This document shows positions 16,159 through 25,304 of a stretch of DNA of 64,000 bases, one piece after another. Each line of letters starts with the position of its first letter. The stretch's first letter is position 1. The position numbers and the translations under genes are program-made. Below the pieces are notes generated by a model. The model worked only from the letters and a program-made list of their open reading frames with translations. It had not been told where the DNA came from and ran no database searches. The DNA comes from UBA11403 sp963784615 (GTDB lineage Bacteria; Pseudomonadota; Gammaproteobacteria; Legionellales; Legionellaceae): positions 62,001 through 126,000 of the forward strand of contig CAWASG010000002.1 in the NCBI GenBank assembly GCA_963784615.1. Reading direction: 5' to 3'.

Positions 16159-17124
16159 TTAAGCTACTCCCAACCAGCGAACACCAAAATATGGCCCGTA
16201 CATTCCAAAATCACTGAGAGCAGTTCTTGGCAATTGGGCGCGGCTCACAACGTTGAAATAATTGAGTGCTTGATAACCACCATTGATTGATAACTGGCCT
16301 TGTGCAAATTGTGTGTTGTAATTTAAGCCTAATTTTTCTTCGATACCAGGGGCCATCATTTTTCTTGCATTGTAAGGATGCGCAATCACCAGGTTGCCCA
16401 CCGATGGTGTGGTATTGATATTGGCGCGACCGGTTCCATAAAGAACAGATGTCGCGGTGTTTGCTGTTAGGCTGAAGCCAGATGAGCCAATGGCATATGC
16501 AAAGTCGACTCCGAGAACAGGCCCAAATCCATTATAGTCAGCATAATTCTGTTGTTTATAGAACAGGGTATGCGTTTGGTTGATGGTTAAGTTGATTTCG
16601 GTTGCGACTGCTATGCTATTGATACGGGATATATGCAGGTTTGCGTATTGCAATCCACCATAAAAACGGGCGCTTTTGATTTGGTCGAAATCGATATGTT
16701 GACCGAAAACAAAGTTTGCTTGATCAAAACGAGTGCTTTGTGAAAGATTCAGGTGCTCACGATTTTGAGTTGCATCGTAGTGCGTCCAATCCATACTTAT
16801 ATCGTTGCCGGTACTGAAATGATAAGAGCCTTGTAAAGCAAAAGCCATGGACCATTTTCCGCCCATATCCTCAAGAGAGGCTGCGGTCGCAGAATTGGAA
16901 AGCCCGTCAGTCAACGTAAGTACTGCAGGTATCTCGGGAGATAGAGTACCTTGCTCAATACGATAGGTTGGTTTGAGATAAAGCGCCTGGATACCGAAGT
17001 CCCATTGCTTCATGCCGCATGGAACGGTTACATCACCTGGCACGCATACAGGGCCCATGGTGCCCGCAAACCCAAGGCTGCTGATGGTTAAGCTTAGTGC
17101 GGCTACAATTTTCTTATTTAACAT
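16159..17124 (-). CDS. Legionella-type major outer membrane protein family
   Basis: 321 residues with a signal peptide (MLNKKIVAALSLTISSLGFA) and the family N-terminus GTMGPVCVPGDVTVPC. The rest is amphipathic beta-strand sequence ending WLGVA. It belongs with the Lpg1974-type pore-forming proteins. Members are abundant channels and can bind complement or host surfaces. GGAG stands 6 nt ahead of the ATG. A close paralog follows upstream at 17401-18378, so the two come from a local duplication. Confidence 0.8.
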   Translation of the reverse strand: MLNKKIVAALSLTISSLGFAGTMGPVCVPGDVTVPCGMKQWDFGIQALYLKPTYRIEQGTLSPEIPAVLTLTDGLSNSATAASLEDMGGKWSMAFALQGSYHFSTGNDISMDWTHYDATQNREHLNLSQSTRFDQANFVFGQHIDFDQIKSARFYGGLQYANLHISRINSIAVATEINLTINQTHTLFYKQQNYADYNGFGPVLGVDFAYAIGSSGFSLTANTATSVLYGTGRANINTTPSVGNLVIAHPYNARKMMAPGIEEKLGLNYNTQFAQGQLSINGGYQALNYFNVVSRAQLPRTALSDFGMYGPYFGVRWLGVA

Positions 17125-17229
17125 AATGACTCCATTTGATCTTTATACATCTTCAATGATCACTTCATCTTGATTCTTCCGCAGAATAATAGGAATAACC
17201 ATGATCAAGCACGAGCACGACAATTTTAT

Positions 17230-17321
17230 GACTTACGAAAAACGTGGCTACTTTTGGAAACTGCATGGATGGATGCGCTGTTTTGCAAATGTAAAATGGT
17301 TAGCCGTGTTTTTCGTAAGTC
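17230..17321. repeat. Small inverted-repeat element
   Basis: GACTTACGAAAAACGTGGCT at 17230 has an inverted partner ending at 17321, with 21-bp arms and two mismatches. The arms enclose 50 bp. It sits between the two outer membrane protein genes and may be a small MITE-like remnant. Confidence 0.55.
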
Positions 17322-17346
17322 TTTTTTTCATTCCAGACGTGATCCT

Positions 17347-17377
17347 AAAAAAAAACCCACCACTTGCGTGATGGGTT
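17347..17377 (-). terminator. Terminator of outer membrane protein gene
   Basis: On the minus strand AACCCATCA pairs with TGGTGGGTT around a CGCAAG loop (one mismatch) and is followed by nine T residues. It lies 24 bp past the stop of the gene at 17401. Confidence 0.85.
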
Positions 17378-17400
17378 CTATCTTAATTGAGATAAATCAA

Positions 17401-18378
17401 TTAAGCAACGTTACCAACCCACTTCAGGCCAGCGTAAACGCCGTTCAGACCGAAGTCGTCTCTGTTAGTAAGTGTGTTACCTGTAACAACACCATTAATA
17501 TCAACGATGCTAACAACCGCACTTCTTGCATTGATATAATCGACCCACATGTAGCCAACATCAAGTGTCAAGTCACCAGAAGACATAGCGTAGGTGTATT
17601 TAGCACCCAGTTTGCCTTCAAGTTCAGGAACGATTTGTGTGTTGGAACGGCCATGGTTGAATGCAAGGTTATAGCTGTTGTACTTGGTGCTGCCTGCTAA
17701 CAAAGTAGCTGCTGCTTTACCGTAGAATGCAAAGCCATTGCCAACTTCGTATGACAAGTCAGAACCTACACGAGGACCGAATCCGTTGAATGAAGAGGAT
17801 TGTGCCCAAGAGTCTGTTACAAGGACGTTTTGTCCATTGTTTGATATGAATCCAACACGACCTTCTGTTTTGATTCGAGCGTATTGTGCACCAGCATGGA
17901 AACGAATCTTGGTTGTTTGACTGAAGTCAACATGTTGACCGAACTCAAGATTAACTGCATCCCAATGAGGTCTGAAGTTGTTGTGATCATTGTCAGTATC
18001 AACAGTGTAAACATCACCATCATGATGGTGGTGGTTATCACCGTGTGAATCATCGAAATGGTACCAGCTTAGAGTAGCATCGTTACCTGTTCCGAAGTGG
18101 TAAGAGCCTTCCAGTTGGAAGCCCCAGCCCCAGTTGTTGTCATGGTCATGATGATGATCAAGATAATCACCAGCTAGATGATAATCATCGCCATATCGAC
18201 CAGCGTCACCGTTGAATGAAGATTGCAGGTACAATGCTTGTACGCCGAAATCCCAAGCTGTTGCTTCACATGGAACTGTAACGTTGCCAGGTGCGCAAAC
18301 TGGGCCCATAGTACCAGCAAATACAGCGCTGCTACCGAAAGCAAGAACAGCTACAGCTGTTTTTTTCAAATTTAACAT
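17401..18378 (-). CDS. Legionella-type major outer membrane protein, His-rich
   Basis: 325 residues. ATG 18378 is chosen for its GTGGAG site and for giving a signal peptide ending AVFA before GTMGPVCAPGNVTVPC. It is a paralog of the 16159 gene product. It differs by insertions rich in His and Asp near residues 70-85 (DHHHDHDNN) and 112-125 (HGDNHHHHDGD), probably surface loops, absent from the paralog. They could bind zinc, copper or nickel, or respond to pH. A TTGACG/TAATAA pair with 17-bp spacing exists at 18395-18423 but would leave almost no leader, so it may be fortuitous. Confidence 0.8.
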   Translation of the reverse strand: MLNLKKTAVAVLAFGSSAVFAGTMGPVCAPGNVTVPCEATAWDFGVQALYLQSSFNGDAGRYGDDYHLAGDYLDHHHDHDNNWGWGFQLEGSYHFGTGNDATLSWYHFDDSHGDNHHHHDGDVYTVDTDNDHNNFRPHWDAVNLEFGQHVDFSQTTKIRFHAGAQYARIKTEGRVGFISNNGQNVLVTDSWAQSSSFNGFGPRVGSDLSYEVGNGFAFYGKAAATLLAGSTKYNSYNLAFNHGRSNTQIVPELEGKLGAKYTYAMSSGDLTLDVGYMWVDYINARSAVVSIVDINGVVTGNTLTNRDDFGLNGVYAGLKWVGNVA

Positions 18379-18647
18379 ACTTTTCTCCACTTTTTTATTA
18401 TTAATTTCCATTTATTTCGTCAAGCCACAACTTTGTATTGACTACAGTACGCCATCATCGCTCAAATACGAAAACGTACATGGGATGATTATCAAGCCTC
18501 ATTTTCTCAAAGTCAACACTATTACCTCAAATTAATTGCTTTTTTATGTAATTTATTGTTTTTATTGCAATTTATGACGATTTTTTAAGCAGATATTGCA
18601 GATAAAACATGGTATTATCTTGGTTTTACATCTCATTGGAACCGCCC

Positions 18648-19685
18648 GTGTTGAACACTTTTAAAATTACTCGCCCAGATGATTGGCACATTCATTGTCG
18701 TGATCAGGAGATGTTATCTCCGATAGTTCAGGCTTCTGCAAGCCATTTTGCCAGAGGCCTGATTATGCCCAATTTGAAGCCGCCTTTGACAACGGTTTCA
18801 TCGCTTCTTGAGTATCGTCGCCGAATTGTGGCGGCACTTGAAAAGCCCAATGACTTTGTCCCGTACATGACGCTCTATATTAATGAATCGATGTCTGCTG
18901 ATGAGCTGGTTTTGGCGAAGAACGCCGCTTTTATCCTCGGGGCAAAGCTTTATCCTGCTGGTGCAACAACCCATTCTGAGGCCGGTGTTCATTCGGTTCG
19001 TGCACTTTATGCTTTATTTGAGGTAATGCAAGACTTGGATTTGGTGTTACAGATTCATGGTGAAGTGACGCACGGTGACATCTTTGAACGGGAGGCGTTG
19101 TTCATTGAGGAAACGCTTTTGCCATTAACACGTGATTTCCCCAAGCTGCGGATTGTGTTAGAGCATATCTCGAGTCAGGCTGCTGTTGATTTTATTTCGA
19201 CTGCCTCTGAATATCTAGCGGCAACGATTACGCCGCATCATTTATTATATAATCGAAATCAATTGTTAGCCGGTGGCATAAAGCCCCATTTTTATTGTTT
19301 ACCGATTTTGAAGCATGAACGCGACCAGAGAGCCCTTCAACACGCAGCTGTCAGTGGTAATAGTCATTTTTTTGCCGGGACAGATAGCGCGCCGCATTTA
19401 CGCGACCAAAAGGAAAGTGCCTGTGGTTGTGCGGGTATATTTTCGGCACCTTATGCGTTGGCAATGTATACTGAGGTTTTTGAACAGTTAGGGCGACTGG
19501 ATCGATTGAATGCCTTTATGAGCCAATTTGGGGCGAATTTTTATGGACTGCCCGTCAATCAGGGGGAGATTGAATTAGTGAAGAAGCCGCAACGAATTCC
19601 GGATGTGTTAAATTTTGATTTTGGGCAAATTGTTCCTGTTGGCGCGGGCACGGTTCTGCAGTGGAGTGTAAATGAGCAAGCGTGA
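18648..19685 (+). CDS. pyrC: Dihydroorotase (class II)
   Basis: About 345 residues. GTG 18648 is preferred because a GGA lies 8 nt upstream and the protein then starts VLNTFKITRPDDWHIHCRD, matching known PyrC; an ATG at 18609 would add 13 unlikely residues. Metal ligands are the His pair in HIHCRD, a Lys in GAKLYPAGATT (carboxylated in the family), LQIHGE, LEHISS and the Asp in FAGTDSAPH. It converts carbamoyl aspartate to dihydroorotate in pyrimidine synthesis. Its 3' end overlaps rnt by 14 nt. Confidence 0.92.
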   Translation: MLNTFKITRPDDWHIHCRDQEMLSPIVQASASHFARGLIMPNLKPPLTTVSSLLEYRRRIVAALEKPNDFVPYMTLYINESMSADELVLAKNAAFILGAKLYPAGATTHSEAGVHSVRALYALFEVMQDLDLVLQIHGEVTHGDIFEREALFIEETLLPLTRDFPKLRIVLEHISSQAAVDFISTASEYLAATITPHHLLYNRNQLLAGGIKPHFYCLPILKHERDQRALQHAAVSGNSHFFAGTDSAPHLRDQKESACGCAGIFSAPYALAMYTEVFEQLGRLDRLNAFMSQFGANFYGLPVNQGEIELVKKPQRIPDVLNFDFGQIVPVGAGTVLQWSVNEQA

Positions 19686-20286
19686 TGGACAGGGTTCTCA
19701 TAAAATTAAGCATCGGTTTCGAGGCTTTCTTCCAGTTATTGTTGATGTTGAAACTTCTGGTATTGATCCGCAAAAAAATGCATTGCTGGAAATGTGTGTC
19801 GTCTTGATTGATCAGGACGAGCACGGGAAATTTGTTATTAAAAGCACTCATTTCGAGCATATTCTGCCATTTGCAGATGCTGTTTTGGATCCGGAGTCTT
19901 TAGCCTTCAATCAGATTGATCCATTTCAGCCGTTGCGATTTGCGATTGATGAGAAGCTTGCTTTGGAGCGGTTATTTCTACCGATTAAACAGGCTGTCAA
20001 TCAAGCCCGCTGTAGTCGTGCGGTATTGGTGGGGCACAATGCATGGTTTGATTTGTTGTTTCTTAAGGAAGCGGTGAAGCGCACAGGCGTTGATTTTCCG
20101 TTTCACGCGTTTACGTGTTTTGATACTGCGACGCTTGCGGGAATGTGTTATGGGCAAACGGTGTTAGCTAAAGCCGCTAAAGAGGCGGGTATCGCATTTG
20201 ATCAAAGTGAAGCGCATTCTGCGATTTATGATGCACAGAAAACAGCCGAGTTATTTTGTGTGATTGCGAATTCTTGGGGGCAGTAG
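19672..20286 (+). CDS. rnt: Ribonuclease T
   Basis: 204 residues of the DEDDh exonuclease fold: VIVDVETSGIDP (D25, E27), VGHNAWFDLLFLK and the final HSAIYDAQKTAELF with the catalytic His and Asp. RNase T trims tRNA CCA ends and other small RNA 3' ends as a dimer. It overlaps the end of pyrC, so the pair is an operon with probable translational coupling. The TAG stop (20284-20286) lies in the first bases of a REP palindrome, so the last residues (SWGQ) were probably set by that insertion. Confidence 0.92.
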   Translation: MSKRDGQGSHKIKHRFRGFLPVIVDVETSGIDPQKNALLEMCVVLIDQDEHGKFVIKSTHFEHILPFADAVLDPESLAFNQIDPFQPLRFAIDEKLALERLFLPIKQAVNQARCSRAVLVGHNAWFDLLFLKEAVKRTGVDFPFHAFTCFDTATLAGMCYGQTVLAKAAKEAGIAFDQSEAHSAIYDAQKTAELFCVIANSWGQ

Positions 20287-20356
20287 GTTGAGTTGAGCGA
20301 GATCGAAGCCCAACAGGATAATTTCGTTGGGCTTCGATCTCGCTCAACCCAACCTA
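20283..20356. repeat. REP palindrome at rnt 3' end
   Basis: Arms GTAGGTTGAGTTGAGCGAGA and its complement, with the variant GAGATCGAAGCC matched on the other arm by GGCTTCGATCTC. The first arm supplies the rnt stop. Confidence 0.9.
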
Positions 20357-20370
20357 CGACCGACTTACGA

Positions 20371-20985
20371 CTACAAAGCGTCTGAATGATTAGCCAGATA
20401 ATCCGCAACGCCTTTAGGTGATGCATTCATTCCTGGTTTGCCTTTGTTCCAGCCAGCAGGACAAACTTCGCCATTTTCTTCAAAAAATTGGACTGCATCG
20501 ATAGTGCGGATGATTTCATCAATGTTTCTACCGATAGGAAGATCATTGACGATTTGTGAACGGACGATGCCATTCTTATCAATAATAAATGCACCACGGA
20601 ATGCAATGCCCGCAACAGGATGCTCAACGCCATAGGATTGGCAAATCGCATGAGTCATGTCAGCCGCCATAGTGAATTTAACCGGGCCGATACCGCCATC
20701 TTTAACCGGCGTATTGCGATAAGCGTTATGAGTGAATTGTGAGTCAATGGAGACTGAAATCACTTCGACACCACGTGCGGCAAATTCATTGGTTCGATGA
20801 TCAAGGGCGATGAGTTCTGAGGGGCAGACAAAGGTAAAGTCTAACGGATAGAAAAAAACAACAACGGTTTTAACGTGTTTGTTCTTCAGGCATTCATATA
20901 AATTAAATTTATCTACAATTTCGCCAGTTCCCAGTACCGCGGCGGTAGTGAAGTCAGGTGCCTTACGGCCAACCAAAACAGTCAT
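20371..20985 (-). CDS. Typical 2-Cys peroxiredoxin
   Basis: 204 residues of the AhpC/Tsa family. The peroxidatic Cys is C54 in DFTFVCPSE and the resolving Cys is C175 in GEVCPAGW. It reduces hydrogen peroxide, alkyl peroxides and perhaps peroxynitrite. AAGGAG precedes the ATG. It is followed upstream by grxD in the same direction with a 30-bp gap, so the two likely form an antioxidant operon. The electron donor cannot be named; no ahpF-like gene is adjacent. Confidence 0.93.
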   Translation of the reverse strand: MTVLVGRKAPDFTTAAVLGTGEIVDKFNLYECLKNKHVKTVVVFFYPLDFTFVCPSELIALDHRTNEFAARGVEVISVSIDSQFTHNAYRNTPVKDGGIGPVKFTMAADMTHAICQSYGVEHPVAGIAFRGAFIIDKNGIVRSQIVNDLPIGRNIDEIIRTIDAVQFFEENGEVCPAGWNKGKPGMNASPKGVADYLANHSDAL

Positions 20986-21015
20986 TTGATACTCCTTAGT
21001 TAATTAATCAGTTCA

Positions 21016-21333
21016 TTAAACGGCAATTGCATCACGCAATACACGTTCTAGTTCGCCTTGTTCATACATTTCTGCAATGATGTCCGATCCGCCCATTAAT
21101 TCACCGCGGACAAACAATTGAGGAAAGGTGGGCCAATCGGCATATTGAGGGAGTGTTTGACGGATATCAGGATTCGCAAGTACATCGACCGTTGAAAAAT
21201 CAACGCCACAGGCTTTAATGCATTGAACTGCACGAGCAGAAAATCCACATTGAGGATTCTCGGGAGTGCCTTTCATGTAAAGTATAATATTGTTATCTGT
21301 AATTTGTTGTTTAATCTTATCTAATGTATCCAC
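21016..21333 (-). CDS. grxD: Monothiol glutaredoxin (Grx4 type)
   Basis: 105 residues with the CGFS active site (29-32) and the typical PQLFVRGELMGGSDI glutathione-binding region. Monothiol glutaredoxins carry [2Fe-2S] clusters and act in iron-sulfur delivery. The start is GTG 21333, with AAGGTGA upstream. It is first in a two-gene unit with the peroxiredoxin. Confidence 0.93.
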   Translation of the reverse strand: MDTLDKIKQQITDNNIILYMKGTPENPQCGFSARAVQCIKACGVDFSTVDVLANPDIRQTLPQYADWPTFPQLFVRGELMGGSDIIAEMYEQGELERVLRDAIAV

Positions 21334-21399
21334 GAGTTCACCTTTTTTAAAGAAAATAGAAACAAAATATAATGACCAGCATCCTGGCTCGTAGCCTAG

Positions 21400-21561
21400 G
21401 TACCGTTTCCATTTAGTTTTAAACCGGAATCTGAGCCACGACCGTTAGGGAGTGGAGCAGTTTCGGAGTCTGCTGAACTGCTCCACTCCCTAACGGTCGT
21501 GGCTCGGATTCCGACGTAATACCATCGACCCAACCGGTCAGAACTAAATGGAAACGGTACT
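21400..21561. repeat. 162-bp nested palindrome
   Basis: Outer arms GTACCGTTTCCATTTAGTT (21400-21418) and its exact complement (21543-21561) enclose a second inverted repeat of about 39 bp per arm (21424-21462 and 21475-21513, few mismatches). It fills much of the 338-bp gap between the divergent grxD and sodB genes. The rest of the gap holds only AT-rich promoter-like sequence. Confidence 0.9.
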
Positions 21562-21671
21562 GGCGCACCACCACTGTTCAATATTATATCATTTTATAAG
21601 TATTGATTCTAGCATTGCAACCATTCCCCAACCTGATAAACTAACTTTCTTATTAATATCAGGAGAGTACC

Positions 21672-22256
21672 ATGACGATTTCACTACCTCAGTTGCCTTA
21701 TGAAATGGATGCCTTAGCACCTCATATTTCCAAAGAAACGCTAGAATACCATTATGGCAAGCACCATCATACCTATGTTGTTAATTTAAATAAACTCATT
21801 GAAAACACCGCCTATGCACCCATGACGTTGGAAGAGATTATCAAGACTTCAACCGGTGGCGTATTTAATAATGCCGCTCAAGTTTGGAATCATACCTTTT
21901 ATTGGAATTGTTTGTCACCGAATGGGGGAGGTGAGCCACAAGGGAAGCTGGCTGATTTGATCAATCAAGCCTTTGGCTCATTTGCAGCGTTCAAAGAACA
22001 GTTTTCCCAAGCATCGATCACCACATTTGGTTCTGGTTGGGGATGGCTTGTTCAGGATGCAGACGGCAAACTAAAAATAATCAGCACCAGTAACGCCGGC
22101 ACACCCATGACAGAGGGGCTGCAAGCCTTGTTGACTTGTGATGTTTGGGAACATGCGTACTACATCGATTATCGCAATGCCCGGCCGACCTATTTGAATG
22201 CATTCTGGGAGCTGGTGAATTGGGAGTTTGTTTCTAGTCAATTGCTAGGGAGCTAA
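21672..22256 (+). CDS. sodB: Iron superoxide dismutase
   Basis: 194 residues. Metal ligands are H27 (EYHYGKHHHTY), the His in QVWNHTFYWNC, and Asp and His in DVWEHAYYIDY. The pattern (NHTFYWNCLSPNGGGEP, with FGSGWGWLV) favours iron over manganese. It converts superoxide to oxygen and peroxide in the cytoplasm. The ATG has a CAGGAGAG site. argD starts one base after its stop. Confidence 0.95.
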   Translation: MTISLPQLPYEMDALAPHISKETLEYHYGKHHHTYVVNLNKLIENTAYAPMTLEEIIKTSTGGVFNNAAQVWNHTFYWNCLSPNGGGEPQGKLADLINQAFGSFAAFKEQFSQASITTFGSGWGWLVQDADGKLKIISTSNAGTPMTEGLQALLTCDVWEHAYYIDYRNARPTYLNAFWELVNWEFVSSQLLGS

Positions 22257-22257
22257 C

Positions 22258-23427
22258 ATGGCACTCGTCACCACTTATAATCCATTACCGATAGCCTTTT
22301 CCCATGGAAAAGGCATTTGGTTGTATGATCAACAGGGCAATGCCTATCTCGATAGTTTTAGCGGAATAGCGGTCTGTGGTCTTGGGCATGCGCATCCTGA
22401 GGTGACGAAAACCATTCAAGAGCAAGCCGCTAAACTTATTCATACGTCGAATGTGTTTCATATTCTGGAGCAAGAAAGACTCGCTGAAAAATTAACGCGT
22501 TTGTCTGGTATGGAACAGGTTTTTTTTGCTAATTCGGGTGCTGAAGTCAATGAAGCAGCGATTAAACTCTCGCGCTTATTTGGGCATAAAAAAGGGATTG
22601 AAACACCGTCAGTTATTGTGATGAATAGTGCGTTTCATGGTCGTACAATGGCAACCTTAACCGCGTCTGGTAGCCGTAAGGTGCAGGCAGGCTTCGAGCC
22701 CTTGGTACCGGGATTTGTGCGCGCCCCATTTAATGATTTGCTTGCGATTCAAACTATCGCGGCAAATCGTGATGATATAGTCGCCGTCATGCTTGAGCCC
22801 ATCTTGGGCGAGGGAGGGATTCAGGTTGCCGATGATTCTTATTTACAGGCGCTTGCGGCATTGTGTGCGAAACATGATTGGCTTCTCATGCTTGACGAGG
22901 TTCAAACGGGTAACGCGCGCACAGGGACGTATTTTGCTTGCATGGCGGCTGGCATTCAGCCGGATGTGATCACCACTGCAAAAGGCCTCGGTAACGGGAT
23001 GCCAATCGGCGCGTGTTTAATGCGTAACCGTGCTTGTGATTTATTTAAGCCCGGCAATCACGGTTCAACCTTCGGCGGCAATTCGCTTGCATGCGCCGTT
23101 GCTTCAACGGTGATTGATATCATCGAGCGCGACCAGTTATGTGAAAAAGTTGCAAAAAACAGCATCGTGTTCCGTGAGAAACTAGCGCATGCATTGGGTG
23201 AGCATCCCCATGTTCGCGGTATTCGTGGAAAGGGTTACATGTTGGGCTTAGAGTTAGATAAGCCTGCGAGTGATTTGCGCTTGCTCGGTTTGACCAATGG
23301 TATATTACTTAATGTGACCGCGGAGAGTGTGGTGCGATTGTTGCCGCCATTGAATATGACCGAACAGGAAATGGATGAATTGGTGAGTCGCTTGAAAAAG
23401 TCGGTTGAAGAATTTTATCCTATGTAG
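22258..23427 (+). CDS. argD: Acetylornithine aminotransferase
   Basis: 389 residues, class III PLP aminotransferase. FFANSGAEVNEAAIKLSR (89-106), the PLP Asp in LMLDEVQTG (210-218) and the Schiff-base lysine K242 in TTAKGLGNGMPIG are all present. It makes N-acetylornithine in arginine synthesis, and related enzymes also serve lysine synthesis. The coupling with sodB is unusual. The stop TAG lies inside the first bases of a REP palindrome. Confidence 0.9.
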   Translation: MALVTTYNPLPIAFSHGKGIWLYDQQGNAYLDSFSGIAVCGLGHAHPEVTKTIQEQAAKLIHTSNVFHILEQERLAEKLTRLSGMEQVFFANSGAEVNEAAIKLSRLFGHKKGIETPSVIVMNSAFHGRTMATLTASGSRKVQAGFEPLVPGFVRAPFNDLLAIQTIAANRDDIVAVMLEPILGEGGIQVADDSYLQALAALCAKHDWLLMLDEVQTGNARTGTYFACMAAGIQPDVITTAKGLGNGMPIGACLMRNRACDLFKPGNHGSTFGGNSLACAVASTVIDIIERDQLCEKVAKNSIVFREKLAHALGEHPHVRGIRGKGYMLGLELDKPASDLRLLGLTNGILLNVTAESVVRLLPPLNMTEQEMDELVSRLKKSVEEFYPM

Positions 23428-23536
23428 GTTAGGTTGAGCGAGAGCGAAGCCCAACATGACGATTTTGTTGGGCTTTTTTGTTAGGGTTATTTGTGGAGGT
23501 TATTTGTTGGGCTTCGCTCTCGCTCAACCCAACCTA
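23424..23536. repeat. REP palindrome with enlarged loop at argD end
   Basis: Outer arms are GTAGGTTAGGTTGAGCGAGA and complement. The loop is enlarged and contains a second GTTGGGCTTTTTTG, as if two overlapping copies had recombined. It supplies the argD stop and ends 8 bp before the convergent icmX stop. Confidence 0.85.
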
Positions 23537-23544
23537 CGATTGGC

Positions 23545-24846
23545 TTACTGACTTGGCGGTTGTAATGGTGGCGGTTCAACCAAGTGACCCAGCTGGAAGA
23601 GCATAACGGTATTGGTTAAGAGCAGGCGCTCTTGTTGTTGACGGGTTAAATACAGTTGATAGTTGATCTCTGAGAGTAACACTGCCATTTCTTTTTGAAC
23701 CGTTGCTGGTGATGCATTGTTGATTTGAGCGACCCATTGGCTCTTTTCATCTTTTGTTGGGTCATATAATCTTCTCGTAGCCATGGTATATTCATTCAAG
23801 GCCTGGCTGGTTGCAGGACTTGAGCCAGGAGTTTGTGACATCCGTTTTGAGAAGATGTAGTATAAATTTCCAACTCCTACGGATGTCTGTGCTGCAAAGA
23901 CTCTTAAGCTGGCTAAATAAGTCGATAATGCGCCTTGAGCCGCGGCTGCTTGCTCCATTTGAGCGGTAGTTGGGTTTGCAGGGAGTGGCGTCATGGCTAC
24001 ATTCCATAGCGCTTGATAAGTTTCCTCTTTGGTTTTTGGTGCAGGTGCCACCGAGCCCGTAACATAGCGGATAAAATTTTCGGCCTCTTGTGCTTGAGTG
24101 GATGCCTCTAAACCTAACGGGGGGGTGTTAAGAGTCGATCCTGTATTCCCGGCGTTTTTGGCCGTTGAGTAGAGTAACGGGTCGATAAGTGTATTGCCGT
24201 TGAGTTGAGTAAGAACGGATGGGTCTAATGCGTTGAAAAGTTCTAAAGGGCCGGGAATAGTACCGATGATATTGCTTCCAATTTGATATTGAGCACGCCC
24301 CGTTTTTCCGCAGCATCTGGACGCGAGATCGGTCCCTCCGCTTCCGCTGGAGTCTGGCCCAGTCGTGCAATTGGTTATCTGTTTACAATATGAATAGTCA
24401 GGTGTCGTTAAAGTGTTTAAAATCGTTTGGTTGATTGGATTATTTTGATAAGGGGTTTGATCAACTAATGGACTGATAAATTTGTTGGCACTGGCTGGTT
24501 CGCTACTGTTGGTGTTATCACTTTGACTTTTGAATATCTTATTGCTCTTTGAATTCAAAGGGGATTGGCCATCGACAATTGGTTCAGCAATAATCGTGCC
24601 TAAATAAAGCTTAACTGCCGTTTCCAGAGCTTCTTTTATCGATTTATTTTCAGGCATTGTACTTATTGAACTGGTTGGAGAGGTTGGGGAGGTGTTGAGG
24701 TCGTACCCAAAATACCCGCCTAAATTAAGTACAAACTGAGGCAGCTGATCCATACTTGCCGCCGCAAACCCGACAGAAATAGCGCCAAACGACAAAACGC
24801 CGGCCAATCCCACTTGAATCATACTGTTCTTGACATCCTTTATCAT
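23545..24846 (-). CDS. icmX: Dot/Icm secretion protein IcmX
   Basis: 433 residues with an N-terminal signal (MIQVGLAGVLSFGAISVGFA) and a Ser/Thr/Asn-rich middle. IcmX is a periplasmic or secreted component needed for pore formation by the Legionella Dot/Icm system. The assignment rests on resemblance and on position: it follows icmW with a 4-bp ATGA overlap, and the pair is divergent from icmV-dotA, as in Legionella region I. The protein is one of the less conserved Icm components. Confidence 0.85.
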   Translation of the reverse strand: MIKDVKNSMIQVGLAGVLSFGAISVGFAAASMDQLPQFVLNLGGYFGYDLNTSPTSPTSSISTMPENKSIKEALETAVKLYLGTIIAEPIVDGQSPLNSKSNKIFKSQSDNTNSSEPASANKFISPLVDQTPYQNNPINQTILNTLTTPDYSYCKQITNCTTGPDSSGSGGTDLASRCCGKTGRAQYQIGSNIIGTIPGPLELFNALDPSVLTQLNGNTLIDPLLYSTAKNAGNTGSTLNTPPLGLEASTQAQEAENFIRYVTGSVAPAPKTKEETYQALWNVAMTPLPANPTTAQMEQAAAAQGALSTYLASLRVFAAQTSVGVGNLYYIFSKRMSQTPGSSPATSQALNEYTMATRRLYDPTKDEKSQWVAQINNASPATVQKEMAVLLSEINYQLYLTRQQQERLLLTNTVMLFQLGHLVEPPPLQPPSQ

Positions 24847-25304
24847 GTTTCATCTCCTCCCTCGAGAGCACGTAAGACAAGTTTGAGCCGATATTCGCAA
24901 AATACGCGTGATATCAGCCGTAAGCGTTCAAAAATAATATTGCGTTTAAGAAAAAACCCCGCAGGATCATCACTGGAGAAGGTGTTTTGCTCAGCATGCA
25001 TCAATACTTTTGAGGCGCTCCCTGGGTGCGCCATATCGATGGTTTGCAATAAACGTAACCCTCTACCTGTTTTGATATTTCCCACAATCCGGATAAAACT
25101 GCCTTTTTGTGCCAGCATTTCCATATCAACGGCAGCAATGTCATCCAATATCTCGCCAAGTTGTTTCATGGCATCTTCAACATCAGGCTTACCATCCAAT
25201 GTCCACTCTTCAACACTTTCCATAAAGGTGACCACACGATATATCATCGGATCGACATAGTCTGCCCAATATCGGGAGGAAGCTGTAAGACTCAAGTCCG
25301 GCAT
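24843..25304 (-). CDS. icmW: Dot/Icm effector chaperone IcmW
   Basis: 153 residues, small and acidic, with highly conserved stretches YWADYVDPMIYRVVTFMESV, FIRIVGNIKTGRGLRLLQ and HPGSASKVLMHAE. IcmW pairs with IcmS and brings a subset of effectors to the DotL coupling complex. It is the first gene of the minus-strand icmW-icmX operon. Confidence 0.95.
   Translation of the reverse strand: MPDLSLTASSRYWADYVDPMIYRVVTFMESVEEWTLDGKPDVEDAMKQLGEILDDIAAVDMEMLAQKGSFIRIVGNIKTGRGLRLLQTIDMAHPGSASKVLMHAEQNTFSSDDPAGFFLKRNIIFERLRLISRVFCEYRLKLVLRALEGGDET

Noticed and set aside
17170..17700. Plus-strand frame of 176 codons opposite the outer membrane protein gene
   Set aside because: It crosses a terminator and an inverted repeat and runs antisense to a well-supported gene; no domain is visible.
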